Assembly: GCF_017377505.1 (NCBI RefSeq)
Contig: NZ_JAFREN010000006.1
Span: 14,250-78,249 of the forward strand
Length of the DNA stretch: 64,000 nt
Source: Enterococcus sp. DIV0212c
GTDB taxonomy: Bacteria; Bacillota; Bacilli; Lactobacillales; Enterococcaceae
Direction: 5' to 3'
Shown: positions 32,908 through 42,225 of the stretch, piece after piece
Numbering within the stretch: position 1 is the first letter of the stretch
Layout of the letters: each line of letters begins with the position of its first letter
Translations under genes and position numbers: made by a program
Notes under the pieces: generated by a model
Database searches by the model: none
Told to the model about the DNA's origin: nothing
The model's input: only the letters and a program-made list of their open reading frames with translations

Positions 32908-33891
32908 ATGAATTTAGAACGGTTCATTCCATCAGATTTCAGTGGTTTCATTCGCATTACCTCAAAGAAAAAACCATTATTTTCCAAAGCTTTCGGTTAT
33001 AGAGATTACCCCAATCAAATAAAAAACAATCAGCATACAATTTTCGGCACAGCTTCTGGCGGAAAAGCCTTTGTAGCTGTTGCAATCATGAAGTTAATTG
33101 AAGAAAAGAAACTGGCAATCGATCAGCCTATTGTTCATATTCTTTCTACAAAACTACCTAACATAGATCCTAATGTAACAGTTCACCAATTGTTAAATCA
33201 TACTTCTGGAATTGGAGATTATTATGATGAAGATATAATAGACAACTATGCCTCATTATGGGAAGAGTTTCCTAATTATGCGATTCGTAAAAATAGTGAC
33301 CTGTTACCCTTATTTATTAATAAAGAAATGAAGTTTCCTCCTGGTAAAAAGTTTCAATACAATAATACAGGCTATGTACTTTTAGCGGTGATCATCGAAG
33401 AACTGACTGGACAAGACTTTGACCGTTATCTAAAAGAAATCATCTTCGAGCCAGCTTCAATGACTTCAACAGGTTATTATGCTTTGGATCGGCTACCTGC
33501 CAATACGGCCAATGCTTATATTCTCGATCCTGAATCAAATGATTATTATAGCAATATTTACAGTATTGATGCCAAAGGAACTGGTGCTGGCGGCTGTTTT
33601 ACAACCTTAAAAGATTTGGAATGTTTTTGGCAAACCTTGTTCAGCGGAAAAATCATTTCTGAACATGCTGTAGACGTGATGCTAACGATGCAAGGCTCTG
33701 ATCATTACGGCTATGGTTTTTGGATCGCTACAAAAAATACACCCGCTTTTCCATATATGCAAGGACATGATCCTGGGATCTCCTTTATTTCATCCTATAA
33801 CCGCGTACTAGATTTAAATATTACGCTGATGAGCAATTTCGGCCAAGATGTTTGGAAAATGCATCAAGAACTTTCAGCAGAATTATCTTAA
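32908..33891 (+). CDS. Serine hydrolase of the beta-lactamase/class C PBP family
   Basis: 327 residues in the S12 peptidase/beta-lactamase fold. Motif 1 is SGGK (S-x-x-K) in GTASGGKAFVAVA, motif 2 is YNN in FQYNNTGYV, and the third position is HDPG (an H-x-G-type motif) in QGHDPGISF. There is no signal peptide, so it acts inside the cell if functional; such proteins are esterases or D-aminopeptidases more often than beta-lactamases. AAGGAG precedes the ATG. Confidence 0.88.
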   Translation: MNLERFIPSDFSGFIRITSKKKPLFSKAFGYRDYPNQIKNNQHTIFGTASGGKAFVAVAIMKLIEEKKLAIDQPIVHILSTKLPNIDPNVTVHQLLNHTSGIGDYYDEDIIDNYASLWEEFPNYAIRKNSDLLPLFINKEMKFPPGKKFQYNNTGYVLLAVIIEELTGQDFDRYLKEIIFEPASMTSTGYYALDRLPANTANAYILDPESNDYYSNIYSIDAKGTGAGGCFTTLKDLECFWQTLFSGKIISEHAVDVMLTMQGSDHYGYGFWIATKNTPAFPYMQGHDPGISFISSYNRVLDLNITLMSNFGQDVWKMHQELSAELS

Positions 33892-33914
33892 AAAAATAAG
33901 CATAGTACGATTTC

Positions 33915-34032
33915 ACGGAAAGAGGTTGGCAAAAGTCATTTAGGTTCGAGCAATTGGACTAAAAAAAGCACAATGCATAAAACGCATTGTGCTTTTTTAG
34001 TAAATTGCCGAAGAACCTGACTTTTCCACACC
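33915..34032. repeat. Composite intergenic palindrome acting as bidirectional terminator
   Basis: About 118 bases fold into one nested hairpin. The core is AAAAAAAGCACAATGC/GCATTGTGCTTTTTT, and outer arms GCAATT, AGGTTC, AAAGTCA and AGGTTGG pair with ATTGC, GAACCT, TGACTTTT and CCACACC. It lies between the convergent serine hydrolase and copA genes. The edge resembles that of the element after murE. Confidence 0.75.
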
Positions 34033-34050
34033 GTTTATTCAGATTTATAG

Positions 34051-36525
34051 CTATTTCTTTAACACTGAAGGTTTAAACCCTTTTAATCTCAAAGCATTTA
34101 GTAAAACTGAAACTGAGCTAAAACTCATGGCAGCTCCTGCAATCATAGGATTTAACAATGGTCCGCCAAACAAATACAATACACCCATCGCAACAGGAAT
34201 TCCTAAAGTGTTATAAGCAAATGCCCAGAATAAGTTTTCTTTGATATTCTTGATGGTCGCTTTACTTAATTCTACCGCTGTTGGAACATCCATCAAATCA
34301 CTTCTCATCAATACGATATCCGCTGATTCCATTGCAACATCTGTTCCAGAGCCAATTGCAATTCCGATATCTGCTTGCGCTAATGCTGGTGCATCATTGA
34401 TTCCGTCACCAACCATTGCGACTTTCTTACCTTCTTTTTGTAATTTCATTACTTCTTCAGCTTTATCTTCCGGTAAAACTTCACTTAGGACACGATCAAT
34501 TCCGACCTGTTTCGCAATTGCTTGAGCTGTTCGTTTGTTGTCGCCTGTGATCATGGCAACTTCGATGCCCATTTGATGTAGTTTTTTGATTGCGGGAATG
34601 CTGTTTGGTTTAATAGTATCAGCTACTGCAATGATTCCTGCGATACTACCATCTTTGGCGATATACATCGGTGTTTTTCCTTGTTCAGCTAATTGATCTG
34701 ATGTGGTACCTAGATTCCCTAGAGCAATGCCGCGATCATCCATCAATTTTTTATTTCCCAATAATAAGCGACTGCCTTCGATCGTTACTTCGATTCCGTG
34801 TCCAGGAATTGCAGCAAATGCTTCTGTTGAGGCAAAAGCCAAGTTCTTTTCTTCCGCTCCATTGACGATTGCTTCACCTAGAGGATGTTCAGATCCCTTT
34901 TCAGCAGATGCAGCTAAACGGAGCAATTCATCTTCCGTCATCTGATTTGCGGTAACAATATCAGTAACTTTCGGTTTACCTTCTGTGATTGTTCCTGTTT
35001 TATCAAAAACAATCGTTTGAATTTTATGGGTTGTTTCAAGTGCATCACCACTTTTGATCAATACACCATTTTCAGCGCCTTTTCCTGTTCCTACCATAAT
35101 CGCCGTTGGTGTTGCTAAACCTAAAGCACAAGGACAAGCAATAACTAAAACGGAAATAGTGATCGTTAGTGCAAAAACCCAAGATTCTTGCCCTAAGAAA
35201 TACCAAGCTAAACCTGCTAAGACAGCTAAAACCATAACTATTGGTACAAATACGCCAGAAATTTTATCCGCCATTTTAGCGATTGGTGCTTTTGAGCCCT
35301 GGGCATCTTCCACTAATTTGATAATTTGAGATAATGCAGTATCTTTACCGACTTTTGTTGCTTTAAAACGGAAACTGCCATTTTTATTGATACTTGCGCC
35401 AATTACATTGTCACCCATTTTTTTCTCAACTGGCATACTTTCACCCGTTAGCATTGATTCATCGATTGCAGATGAACCTTCTATAATAACCCCATCTACG
35501 GGAATTTTTTCACCTGGTCGAACAACAATAATATCATCTAATTGAACGCTATCAACTGGGATTTCTATTTCTTGATCGTTACGGAGAACACGGGCGTTTT
35601 TCGGGGCTAAGCCCATTAATTTTTTGATTGCTTCTGACGTTTTTCCTTTTGAAACTGCTTCAAAATATTTCCCTAATGTGATCAATGTTAAGATTACACC
35701 TGCAGATTCATAATACAACGCCATCGTAAATTGTGGGTCACCTGCAAAAATCATGATTGTTCCATACAAACTGTACGCCACTGCGGCACTGGTTCCTAAG
35801 GCAACTAAAGAATCCATATTCGGATGGCCTTTAAATAGCGCTTTAAATCCAACCGTAAAGAAGCTTCTGCCTAAATACAATACTGGAATAGTTAAAATCA
35901 ATTGAACCATCGCAAAGGTTTCTGGATGCATCATTGGATCTAAAAAAGCTGGTAGCGGTAAACCAATCATATGTCCCATTGCTACATATAATAAAGGAAC
36001 CGTAAAAACTGCTGACAACCAAAAACGTTGCCACATTTCTGAAATGTGTTTTTGTTTCTTCTCACGGTCTTTATCCACCGTATCTGCTGAGTCAACTTGT
36101 TCAATCGCTTCGTATCCTGCATCTGATACAGCTTTAGTAATGTCGGAAATGTTTATTACGGATGGATCAAAATCAACGACCATTTTTTCCGTAGCCAAGT
36201 TAACAGATGCTTTTGTCACACCATTTAGCTTGTTTGTTGTTTTTTCGATTGTTTGCGCACATGAAGCACAAGTCATGCCTTCTATATCAAATGTTCGTTG
36301 TTGGCTATTGCTCAATGCTTCATATCCAGCATCTGCTACAGCTTTTTGAATGTCACTCTCTGACAATTTGTTTTCATCGTATTCGACATTTAACTTTTCA
36401 GTCGCTAGATTGACAGTGGCTTTTGTTACACCAGTCAGCTTTGCAGTAGCTTTTTCTACCGTTTGCGCACATGAAGCACAGGTCATACCTTCTATATCAA
36501 ATGTTTTTGCTTCCACTTTCTCCAT
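34051..36525 (-). CDS. copA: Copper-translocating P-type ATPase
   Basis: 824 residues, a P1B-type ATPase that moves copper(I) out of the cytoplasm. Two heavy-metal-associated domains carry GMTCASC (Cys16/19 and Cys86/89). The membrane metal site is CPC in [12 protein letters not shown], the phosphorylation site DKTGTIT, the HP motif GSEHPLG and the hinge GDGINDAP; the TGES loop is present. The promoter carries a CopY-type box. No copY or copZ gene is beside it, unlike the usual copYAZ operon, so any repressor acts from elsewhere. Confidence 0.95.
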   Translation of the reverse strand: MEKVEAKTFDIEGMTCASCAQTVEKATAKLTGVTKATVNLATEKLNVEYDENKLSESDIQKAVADAGYEALSNSQQRTFDIEGMTCASCAQTIEKTTNKLNGVTKASVNLATEKMVVDFDPSVINISDITKAVSDAGYEAIEQVDSADTVDKDREKKQKHISEMWQRFWLSAVFTVPLLYVAMGHMIGLPLPAFLDPMMHPETFAMVQLILTIPVLYLGRSFFTVGFKALFKGHPNMDSLVALGTSAAVAYSLYGTIMIFAGDPQFTMALYYESAGVILTLITLGKYFEAVSKGKTSEAIKKLMGLAPKNARVLRNDQEIEIPVDSVQLDDIIVVRPGEKIPVDGVIIEGSSAIDESMLTGESMPVEKKMGDNVIGASINKNGSFRFKATKVGKDTALSQIIKLVEDAQGSKAPIAKMADKISGVFVPIVMVLAVLAGLAWYFLGQESWVFALTITISVLVIACPCALGLATPTAIMVGTGKGAENGVLIKSGDALETTHKIQTIVFDKTGTITEGKPKVTDIVTANQMTEDELLRLAASAEKGSEHPLGEAIVNGAEEKNLAFASTEAFAAIPGHGIEVTIEGSRLLLGNKKLMDDRGIALGNLGTTSDQLAEQGKTPMYIAKDGSIAGIIAVADTIKPNSIPAIKKLHQMGIEVAMITGDNKRTAQAIAKQVGIDRVLSEVLPEDKAEEVMKLQKEGKKVAMVGDGINDAPALAQADIGIAIGSGTDVAMESADIVLMRSDLMDVPTAVELSKATIKNIKENLFWAFAYNTLGIPVAMGVLYLFGGPLLNPMIAGAAMSFSSVSVLLNALRLKGFKPSVLKK

Positions 36526-36567
36526 CTCCTTGTCTAATTGCTTCGTTTTTTATCCTCATATCCAAAT

Positions 36568-36585
36568 CGACTATAAATGTAGTCG
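36568..36585 (-). promoter_or_regulatory. Candidate CopY operator (cop box)
   Basis: Palindrome CGACTACATTTATAGTCG on the minus strand with 6-base arms. Its centre TACATTTATA differs at one position from the cop-box core TACAnnTGTA. It lies just after the start of transcription. Confidence 0.55.
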
Positions 36586-36600
36586 GTTCATTTCTCCTTT

Positions 36601-36629
36601 ATATTAAAATAGAACGACTTATTTGTCAA
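36601..36629 (-). promoter_or_regulatory. Promoter of copA
   Basis: TTGACA (complement of 36624-36629), a 17-base spacer, and TAATAT (complement of 36601-36606). Confidence 0.8.
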
Positions 36630-37142
36630 CCTAAAAAACTGTTGCTCTTTTTTGTCATCAAATTCAATATGGATAGCAAGCAAAAAACTCATTCAGAAAT
36701 AAGTTGAGATACTTTCTTATCGAAAAATTATTGTCTATTGTCTACATTTTTTACTTGTTTCCTACGTCTTCATTTTTATGTACACCTTGTCACTTCCTCT
36801 TTACTCATTGTTTTCTTTTTATCCTATCACAGAATTATATGGAGATACTCATCGACTAATAAATCCGTTTCTTATGTTATTGATCGTACGAATTCACTCC
36901 TTAATTGGTCTAAACCACTTGTCACCATTGATGTACTATATTAATTGTTTAATTTACATAACGTTTGAAAAGCTGTTAAATTATCCTTATTAATAGTATT
37001 TATACTTTTTTATTTTTGTTATTTTATTATAAAAAAATTATAATAATTAAATAACGTACATAATGGTTGGTAAACGTTCCTTATGGTGTTATGATCAACT
37101 TGTAAATAAATTAATTAACCAAATTGTAGAGGAGAGAATGTT
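36630..37142. other. Intergenic region between copA and the LPMO gene
   Basis: About 510 bases, AT-rich. It holds the control region of the LPMO gene. Short frames here have no ribosome sites and are not supported; no RNA gene was seen. Confidence 0.5.
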
Positions 37143-37781
37143 TTGAAAAAGAAATCTTTAACGTTATGTTTATTAGCTTTAGGAGTTTCAGGATTGATGA
37201 TGTTTAGTGGAAATGAAGAGGTATCTGCTCACGGTTATGTAAATCAACCAGTCAGCAGAGTAGTGAATGCAAAAGCGAATGGTTTCGGTTGGGGACCTGG
37301 CGAAATTTCATCACACCCAGAAATAATTTCTACACCACAAGGAGTCGAAGCACCAACTTCTAGTTTAGATTCTGGAAAATTGAATGGTAAATTAGCTTCT
37401 GCTGGATTAGATGTTTATTCACCACTGAACGAGCAATCTTCAAACAGATGGGTTAAGACTACCATCAGTACTGGCGAAAATAATTTCAATTGGCACCATA
37501 CTGCAGTGCATAAAACAAATAGATATAGATACTATATGACTAAACAAGGTTGGAATCAAAATGAACCTTTGACTCTAAAAAATATGGATCTTATTAAAGT
37601 TATTGGTCAACCAATCGGAGAAGACTATCCTAAAGGCGAAGGATTTACTCCTGCCACAGATGAATTACAAAAAGTAACGATCCCTTCTGATAGAAGCGGT
37701 TATCATGTTGTTTATGCGGTTTGGGATATCAACGATACTATCAATTCATTCTTCCAAGCAATTGACGTAAATGTAAAATAG
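37143..37781 (+). CDS. Single-domain lytic polysaccharide monooxygenase, AA10 family
   Basis: 212 residues. A signal peptide ends SA-HGYV, so cleavage exposes His30, the first ligand of the copper 'histidine brace'; the second is in WHHTAVHKT. The rest matches AA10 chitin-binding/oxidising proteins (ARG-like loop, NRWVKTTISTG, YYMTKQGWNQNEPL, YHVVYAVWDINDT). It oxidatively cleaves chitin or related glycans outside the cell. The start is TTG 37143, with GGAGAG at good spacing; an out-of-frame ATG-TTT-TGA overlaps it. No carbohydrate-binding module, unlike the second LPMO at 60.6 kb. Confidence 0.93.
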   Translation: MKKKSLTLCLLALGVSGLMMFSGNEEVSAHGYVNQPVSRVVNAKANGFGWGPGEISSHPEIISTPQGVEAPTSSLDSGKLNGKLASAGLDVYSPLNEQSSNRWVKTTISTGENNFNWHHTAVHKTNRYRYYMTKQGWNQNEPLTLKNMDLIKVIGQPIGEDYPKGEGFTPATDELQKVTIPSDRSGYHVVYAVWDINDTINSFFQAIDVNVK

Positions 37782-37806
37782 GAAACTTTATACTTATACA
37801 CTTTAG

Positions 37807-37832
37807 CCAGAGACATTTGTCTCTGGTTTTTT
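37807..37832 (+). terminator. Terminator of the LPMO gene
   Basis: Stem CCAGAGAC/GTCTCTGG, 4-base loop, followed by TTTTTTT. Confidence 0.88.
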
Positions 37833-37842
37833 TAACTGATAG

Positions 37843-37884
37843 CAAAAAAGCAGAGATGATTTGATAATTAAAATCATCTCTGCT
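37843..37884 (-). terminator. Terminator of malR
   Basis: A 14-bp perfect stem AGCAGAGATGATTT/AAATCATCTCTGCT followed by TTTTTTGC on the minus strand. Confidence 0.88.
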
Positions 37885-37897
37885 TTATATTAATCAT

Positions 37898-38911
37898 TTA
37901 TCTTTTCAAATCAAGAACTGTCTCACGTTTAATCAACTGATGCGGAATCACCATTCGAACTCCAGTTGCTTCTTTTTCCTGTAGTGATTCAATCAGTTTT
38001 TGCATACCCATTTTACCCAACTCGGCGATATCAATATCAATACTTGTGAGATATGGATGGACTAAGGTTGCATAAATCGAATTATTAAAACTGATCACAG
38101 AGAAATCATCTGGCACGCGATAGCCATACATTTGCGCTAATTGGATCATTCGCATAGCAAAAATATCATCGATCACTACAGCAGCTGTCGCTTTCGTATC
38201 CTTTAACAACTGTTCAAAGGCAACATAATCTTCTGGATTTTCCATATCGACTGAGGGCAATACTGGTAAATTCGCTAACATCATTGCTTTTTGGTAACCA
38301 AAATAACGTTCATAATAGACATTTTCGTGCGTTGTATTGGTGATAAATAAAATATTCTTGTGTCCATTTTCAATCAAAAAATCCGTTGCGTGTTTGCCTA
38401 ATAGTTGATTGTCATTATCTACGTAAATAACTTTGTCTTCATTGGTATAAGGCTGACCGATCAATGAGAAAGGAACTTGGTTTTCAAATAAATAATTAAT
38501 GACTGGATCTTCTTTGTCTGAGTACAAAAGAATAAATCCGTCTACTTGTTTTTGACGATGCATCAATTGAACATTTTCCAGCAAGGTCTCAAAAGATTGT
38601 GCCGTAGCAATAGCAGTTGTCATGCTGTGATTGCGGGCTTCATCATTGATGGATTCAATGATTTCCAAATAAAACGGATTACCCATCCGTTCACGAGAAT
38701 CCAACGGCGGCAAAATCACACCCACTGCTCCTGAAGAACGTTTTCCTAGATTTCGTGCAGCAATATTGGGTACATAGCCCATTTCTTCCATTACTTTATA
38801 GACTTTTTTCTTGGTAGCATCTGAAATACTGGAATGATCATTGATCACTCTGGAAACGGTAGAAGTAGCAACACCAGCTTTTTTAGCAACATCTTTCACA
38901 GTAATCGTCAT
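37898..38911 (-). CDS. malR: LacI family maltose operon regulator MalR
   Basis: 337 residues. The N-terminal LacI helix-turn-helix (TVKDVAKKAGVATSTVSRVI, hinge region following) precedes a sugar-binding-protein-like core. It sits downstream of malP-pgmB on the same strand and is the natural regulator of the maltose genes, hence MalR. Likely operators TGCAAnCGnTTGCG occur at malP/malT and at the maltodextrin cluster. AAGGAG precedes the ATG. In E. faecalis an aldose 1-epimerase gene is reported in this locus; none is present here between pgmB and malR. Confidence 0.9.
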   Translation of the reverse strand: MTITVKDVAKKAGVATSTVSRVINDHSSISDATKKKVYKVMEEMGYVPNIAARNLGKRSSGAVGVILPPLDSRERMGNPFYLEIIESINDEARNHSMTTAIATAQSFETLLENVQLMHRQKQVDGFILLYSDKEDPVINYLFENQVPFSLIGQPYTNEDKVIYVDNDNQLLGKHATDFLIENGHKNILFITNTTHENVYYERYFGYQKAMMLANLPVLPSVDMENPEDYVAFEQLLKDTKATAAVVIDDIFAMRMIQLAQMYGYRVPDDFSVISFNNSIYATLVHPYLTSIDIDIAELGKMGMQKLIESLQEKEATGVRMVIPHQLIKRETVLDLKR

Positions 38912-39034
38912 CTAGTTCACTCCTTTCTCGGTTAAATCATAAACCATTCTATCGTAGAAAATAATACCATAGATTGATACCTCGTTGCTATCGTCTTTTG
39001 AACTTAAAACAATATAGTGCAACTAACATTGGAT

Positions 39035-39709
39035 TTAAGCTTCACGTTTTGTTTCTTTCCACACAGAAGTTAAGAAATCCATTGTCAATTCTTTCGTAGA
39101 AGACACGACAACAATATCTGTCCCAAGATCTTCGGAACGCCCAACACCGATTGGCAACGCTCCGCTAGCTAGAATCGCTTGAATCCCTGCTTTAGCATCC
39201 TCAATGCCGATACATTGTGCAGCAGTCAACTCAACTTCTGTAGCAGCTAATTGAAAAATTTCTGGATCTGGTTTTCCTTTAGCTACTTTGGCTGGATCTG
39301 CAATGCCGTCAAAATAGGGCATCAACGCCATTTTCTCCAATAGAAATGGACCATTTTTACTAGCTGAAGCTAAGGAAATCTTGATGCCTTGTTTTTTTAA
39401 GTTTTCCAACAATTCAAGGATTCCCGGGTAAACATCTGCCGGGCTAACTTGCCGGATCATGTCTACATAATAGTCATTTTTCCGTTGCGCTAATTCAGTA
39501 AATTGTTCTGGAGTGAAATCTTGCGTGCGTCCACCATGAGCCAGTAATAATTTCAGTGAATCTTCCCGACTCACTCCTTTTAGCTCTTCATTGAATGCTC
39601 GATCGATCGTGATCCCGATTTCATTTCCTAATCGTTGCCACGCTTGATAATGATACTCCGCTGTATCTGTTAACACACCATCTAAATCAAATAAAACACC
39701 TTTAAACAT
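39035..39709 (-). CDS. pgmB: Beta-phosphoglucomutase
   Basis: A haloacid-dehalogenase superfamily enzyme, 224 residues, converting beta-glucose-1-phosphate to glucose-6-phosphate in the cytoplasm. The nucleophile motif is [14 protein letters not shown] (DxD), the cap has GVSREDSL, motif 2 is [10 protein letters not shown], and the Mg motif is [12 protein letters not shown]. It overlaps the malP stop by 8 bases, so the two steps are coupled: MalP makes the substrate. Confidence 0.95.
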   Translation of the reverse strand: MFKGVLFDLDGVLTDTAEYHYQAWQRLGNEIGITIDRAFNEELKGVSREDSLKLLLAHGGRTQDFTPEQFTELAQRKNDYYVDMIRQVSPADVYPGILELLENLKKQGIKISLASASKNGPFLLEKMALMPYFDGIADPAKVAKGKPDPEIFQLAATEVELTAAQCIGIEDAKAGIQAILASGALPIGVGRSEDLGTDIVVVSSTKELTMDFLTSVWKETKREA

Positions 39710-41981
39710 TTTCTTTCACCTTTTCCATCTCAACGACTAATTCATCTTCTAATACCATTTTATTTCCATATAAAGCAAGTGGCAATTTTGCCCCAGAAAC
39801 AAGCTGCAAACGAACGCTGTTTTGATCGACCGTCACATATAATAGACGCTCACGATAATTCACATGGAAGGCATAACTTGTCCAAGTACTTGGTAAAAAC
39901 GGTGCAAAGCTTAATTTCTCATCCGCCGTCTTCATTTGCGCAAAGCCTTGAACGATCGCTAGCCAACTACCAGTCATCGATGTGATATGCAGGCCATCTT
40001 CGGTATCATTATTGTAATTGTCTAAATCTAAACGAGCAGTTCGCTGATACATTTCCACAGCTTTTTCTTCCATCCCAAGTTCAGCTGCTAAAATTGCGTG
40101 AACACTTGGAGATAAAGAAGATTCATGCACGGTCATCGGCTCATAGAATAAGAAATTTCGTTCTTTCTCTGCTCGTGAAAAACGTTCGCCAAAGAAATAA
40201 ATCCCTTGTAAAACATCTGCTTGTTTAATAAAACAAGAGCGTAAAATCCGATCCCAAGACCAATGTTGATTCAATGGTAAATCAGCGGTTGTTAGCGCCA
40301 TTCTTGGCATTAAATCTTTATCTAAGAACGTATCGTGCTGAACAAAAACACCTAACTCTTCATCAAATGGATAGTACATATTTTCAATGATTTCTTGCCA
40401 ATGTGCTTGCTCTTCTTGGGTTATTTCAACTGGCGTTTCAGCTTGATACTTAGCGTAATTATCTAAAGTATACTGCAACACCCACGTTGCGATCGTATTT
40501 GTATACCAGTTATTGTTGATATTATTTTCATATTCATTTGGTCCCGTCACGCCATGGATCATATATTTTCCTGTGTGCTTAGAAAAATGAACTCGATCTG
40601 CCCAGAAACGTGCGATTTCTGTTAGAACCTGCAAGCCTTCATTTTTTAAATACTCAACATCTCCAGTATAATTTACATAATTATAGATAGCATACGCAAT
40701 CGCACCATTACGGTGGATTTCTTCAAAAGTGATTTCCCATTCATTGTGACACTCGATTCCTGTAAAAGTAACCATCGGATATAAAGCGCCCGCTAATCCT
40801 TGTTGACGAGCATTATGCTTGGCTTGTTCCAATTGGTTATAGCGATATTTCAATAGATTTTTCGTCACTTCTGGTTTGGCCAAAGCTAAATAAAGAGGAA
40901 CGGCATAGGCTTCTGTATCCCAATAAGTAGCACCGCCATATTTTTCACCAGTAAACCCTTTTGGTCCGATATTCAAGCGTTCATCTTCACCATAATAAGT
41001 TGTAAATAATTGGAATAAATTAAAACGAATCCCTTGTTGAGCTGCATTATCGCCTTCAATTACAACGTCTGCCAGTGCCCAACGTTTTTCCCAAGCTTCA
41101 GTTTGTTCATTTAATAATTCCTCAAAAGTCTTAGTAGTGCCTTTTAATAATCCAACCGCTTTTTCTTGTTGCTCTGCTTCTGGCACATCTCGGCTCGTCA
41201 AAACAATCACTTGTTTTTCTAAAACGATCGTTTCATTTGTTTGCAGATTTGCTTGAAACGCTTGTTGCACTTTTAATGGTTCCGTTTCGGCTACACCTAC
41301 TTTTGCAGTTGTTACGTGCTTCATTGCAGCAGTTACACTGAATTGTTCGATGCCAAAAGGATTCGGGATCGTACGAGTAGTTAGAAAACCAACCGCATCT
41401 TCAAAACCAGATTGTTGCGCTTCCCAAAACATTTCATCATAGTTACTATCCTCGTTGCGAACATCGCCATCTATTTTTGAAACAATTTGAATATCCGCTG
41501 TTCCTTTAAGCACTTCTGCAGTTACACGAACTACAGCCAGCTCTTGTTGCACAATACTTAAGAAACGTTCAAAACAAAATTTAACACTTGTATCTTCATT
41601 TTCAAGAATGAATGTCCGCGTCAACAAACCATTGCGCATATCTAATTCTAAATAAAAATCTTTCGGCTCTTGAATACCTAAATCAACGGCTTCTCCGTTC
41701 ACAAAAATATCCATAGCGATAAAATTCAATGCATTGATGACTTTACCAAAATACTCAGGATAACCATTTTTCCACCAACCAACTCTGGTTTTATCTGGGT
41801 ACCAAACCCCTGCTAAATAGGTGCCTTGATGATGATCTCCTGTATATTGTTCTTCAAAGTTCCCTCTCATTCCCATATAGCCGTTACCCATTGAAGTCAG
41901 TGACTCTTGTAAACGGCGTTCGTTCCGTTCTAATTGATGTGTCGCAATTTTCCATGGATCTATTTCAAATAAGTGATTCAT
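39702..41981 (-). CDS. malP: Maltose phosphorylase, GH65 family
   Basis: 759 residues. It splits maltose with phosphate into glucose and beta-glucose-1-phosphate. Layout: N-terminal beta-sandwich, (alpha/alpha)6 barrel, C-terminal beta sheets. The catalytic acid lies in the segment [17 protein letters not shown] (Glu), the phosphate-binding region near [11 protein letters not shown], and [12 protein letters not shown] is a family motif. ATG 41981 follows GGAGGAG; a longer frame to 42032 lacks a site. First gene of malP-pgmB, with its promoter overlapped by an operator. Confidence 0.95.
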   Translation of the reverse strand: MNHLFEIDPWKIATHQLERNERRLQESLTSMGNGYMGMRGNFEEQYTGDHHQGTYLAGVWYPDKTRVGWWKNGYPEYFGKVINALNFIAMDIFVNGEAVDLGIQEPKDFYLELDMRNGLLTRTFILENEDTSVKFCFERFLSIVQQELAVVRVTAEVLKGTADIQIVSKIDGDVRNEDSNYDEMFWEAQQSGFEDAVGFLTTRTIPNPFGIEQFSVTAAMKHVTTAKVGVAETEPLKVQQAFQANLQTNETIVLEKQVIVLTSRDVPEAEQQEKAVGLLKGTTKTFEELLNEQTEAWEKRWALADVVIEGDNAAQQGIRFNLFQLFTTYYGEDERLNIGPKGFTGEKYGGATYWDTEAYAVPLYLALAKPEVTKNLLKYRYNQLEQAKHNARQQGLAGALYPMVTFTGIECHNEWEITFEEIHRNGAIAYAIYNYVNYTGDVEYLKNEGLQVLTEIARFWADRVHFSKHTGKYMIHGVTGPNEYENNINNNWYTNTIATWVLQYTLDNYAKYQAETPVEITQEEQAHWQEIIENMYYPFDEELGVFVQHDTFLDKDLMPRMALTTADLPLNQHWSWDRILRSCFIKQADVLQGIYFFGERFSRAEKERNFLFYEPMTVHESSLSPSVHAILAAELGMEEKAVEMYQRTARLDLDNYNNDTEDGLHITSMTGSWLAIVQGFAQMKTADEKLSFAPFLPSTWTSYAFHVNYRERLLYVTVDQNSVRLQLVSGAKLPLALYGNKMVLEDELVVEMEKVKENV

Positions 41982-42019
41982 TTTCTCTCCTCCTGTAAAT
42001 GTTTCGCTTCTTACCTCCC

Positions 42020-42048
42020 ATAATAAACGCAACCGTTTGCATTGTCAA
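42020..42048 (-). promoter_or_regulatory. malP promoter with embedded MalR/cre-type operator
   Basis: TTGACA (complement of 42043-42048), an exactly 17-base spacer, and TATTAT (complement of 42020-42025). The spacer itself is the operator: CGCAACCGTTTGCA at 42028-42041. Binding would block RNA polymerase directly. Confidence 0.85.
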
Positions 42049-42148
42049 ACATTTATTCATTTCCTATTGCTTATTATTTGAAAATACTTTGCATATAATG
42101 ATACTATCGTTTTATAGATAACTACACAGAAATGATTTTATTTAAGGG

Positions 42149-42198
42149 TTTACAAAAATAAAGAACTGCTTTATACTACAATCAACGAAAACGATTGC
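42149..42198 (+). promoter_or_regulatory. malT promoter with downstream operator
   Basis: TTTACA (42149-42154), a 17-base spacer, TATACT (42172-42177), then the operator CGAAAACGATTGCA at 42185-42198 over the transcription start. It resembles both the MalR and the CcpA (cre) consensus. Confidence 0.8.
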
Positions 42199-42225
42199 AC
42201 AATTATTGCAAAGGAGAGAAAAAAG

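Noticed and set aside
32908..33891. Beta-lactam resistance enzyme
   Set aside because: Only the general serine-hydrolase motifs are present and there is no signal peptide; a resistance role is not supported.
36738..36993. Two overlapping ~70-residue frames between copA and the LPMO gene
   Set aside because: Low-complexity AT-rich frames without ribosome sites.
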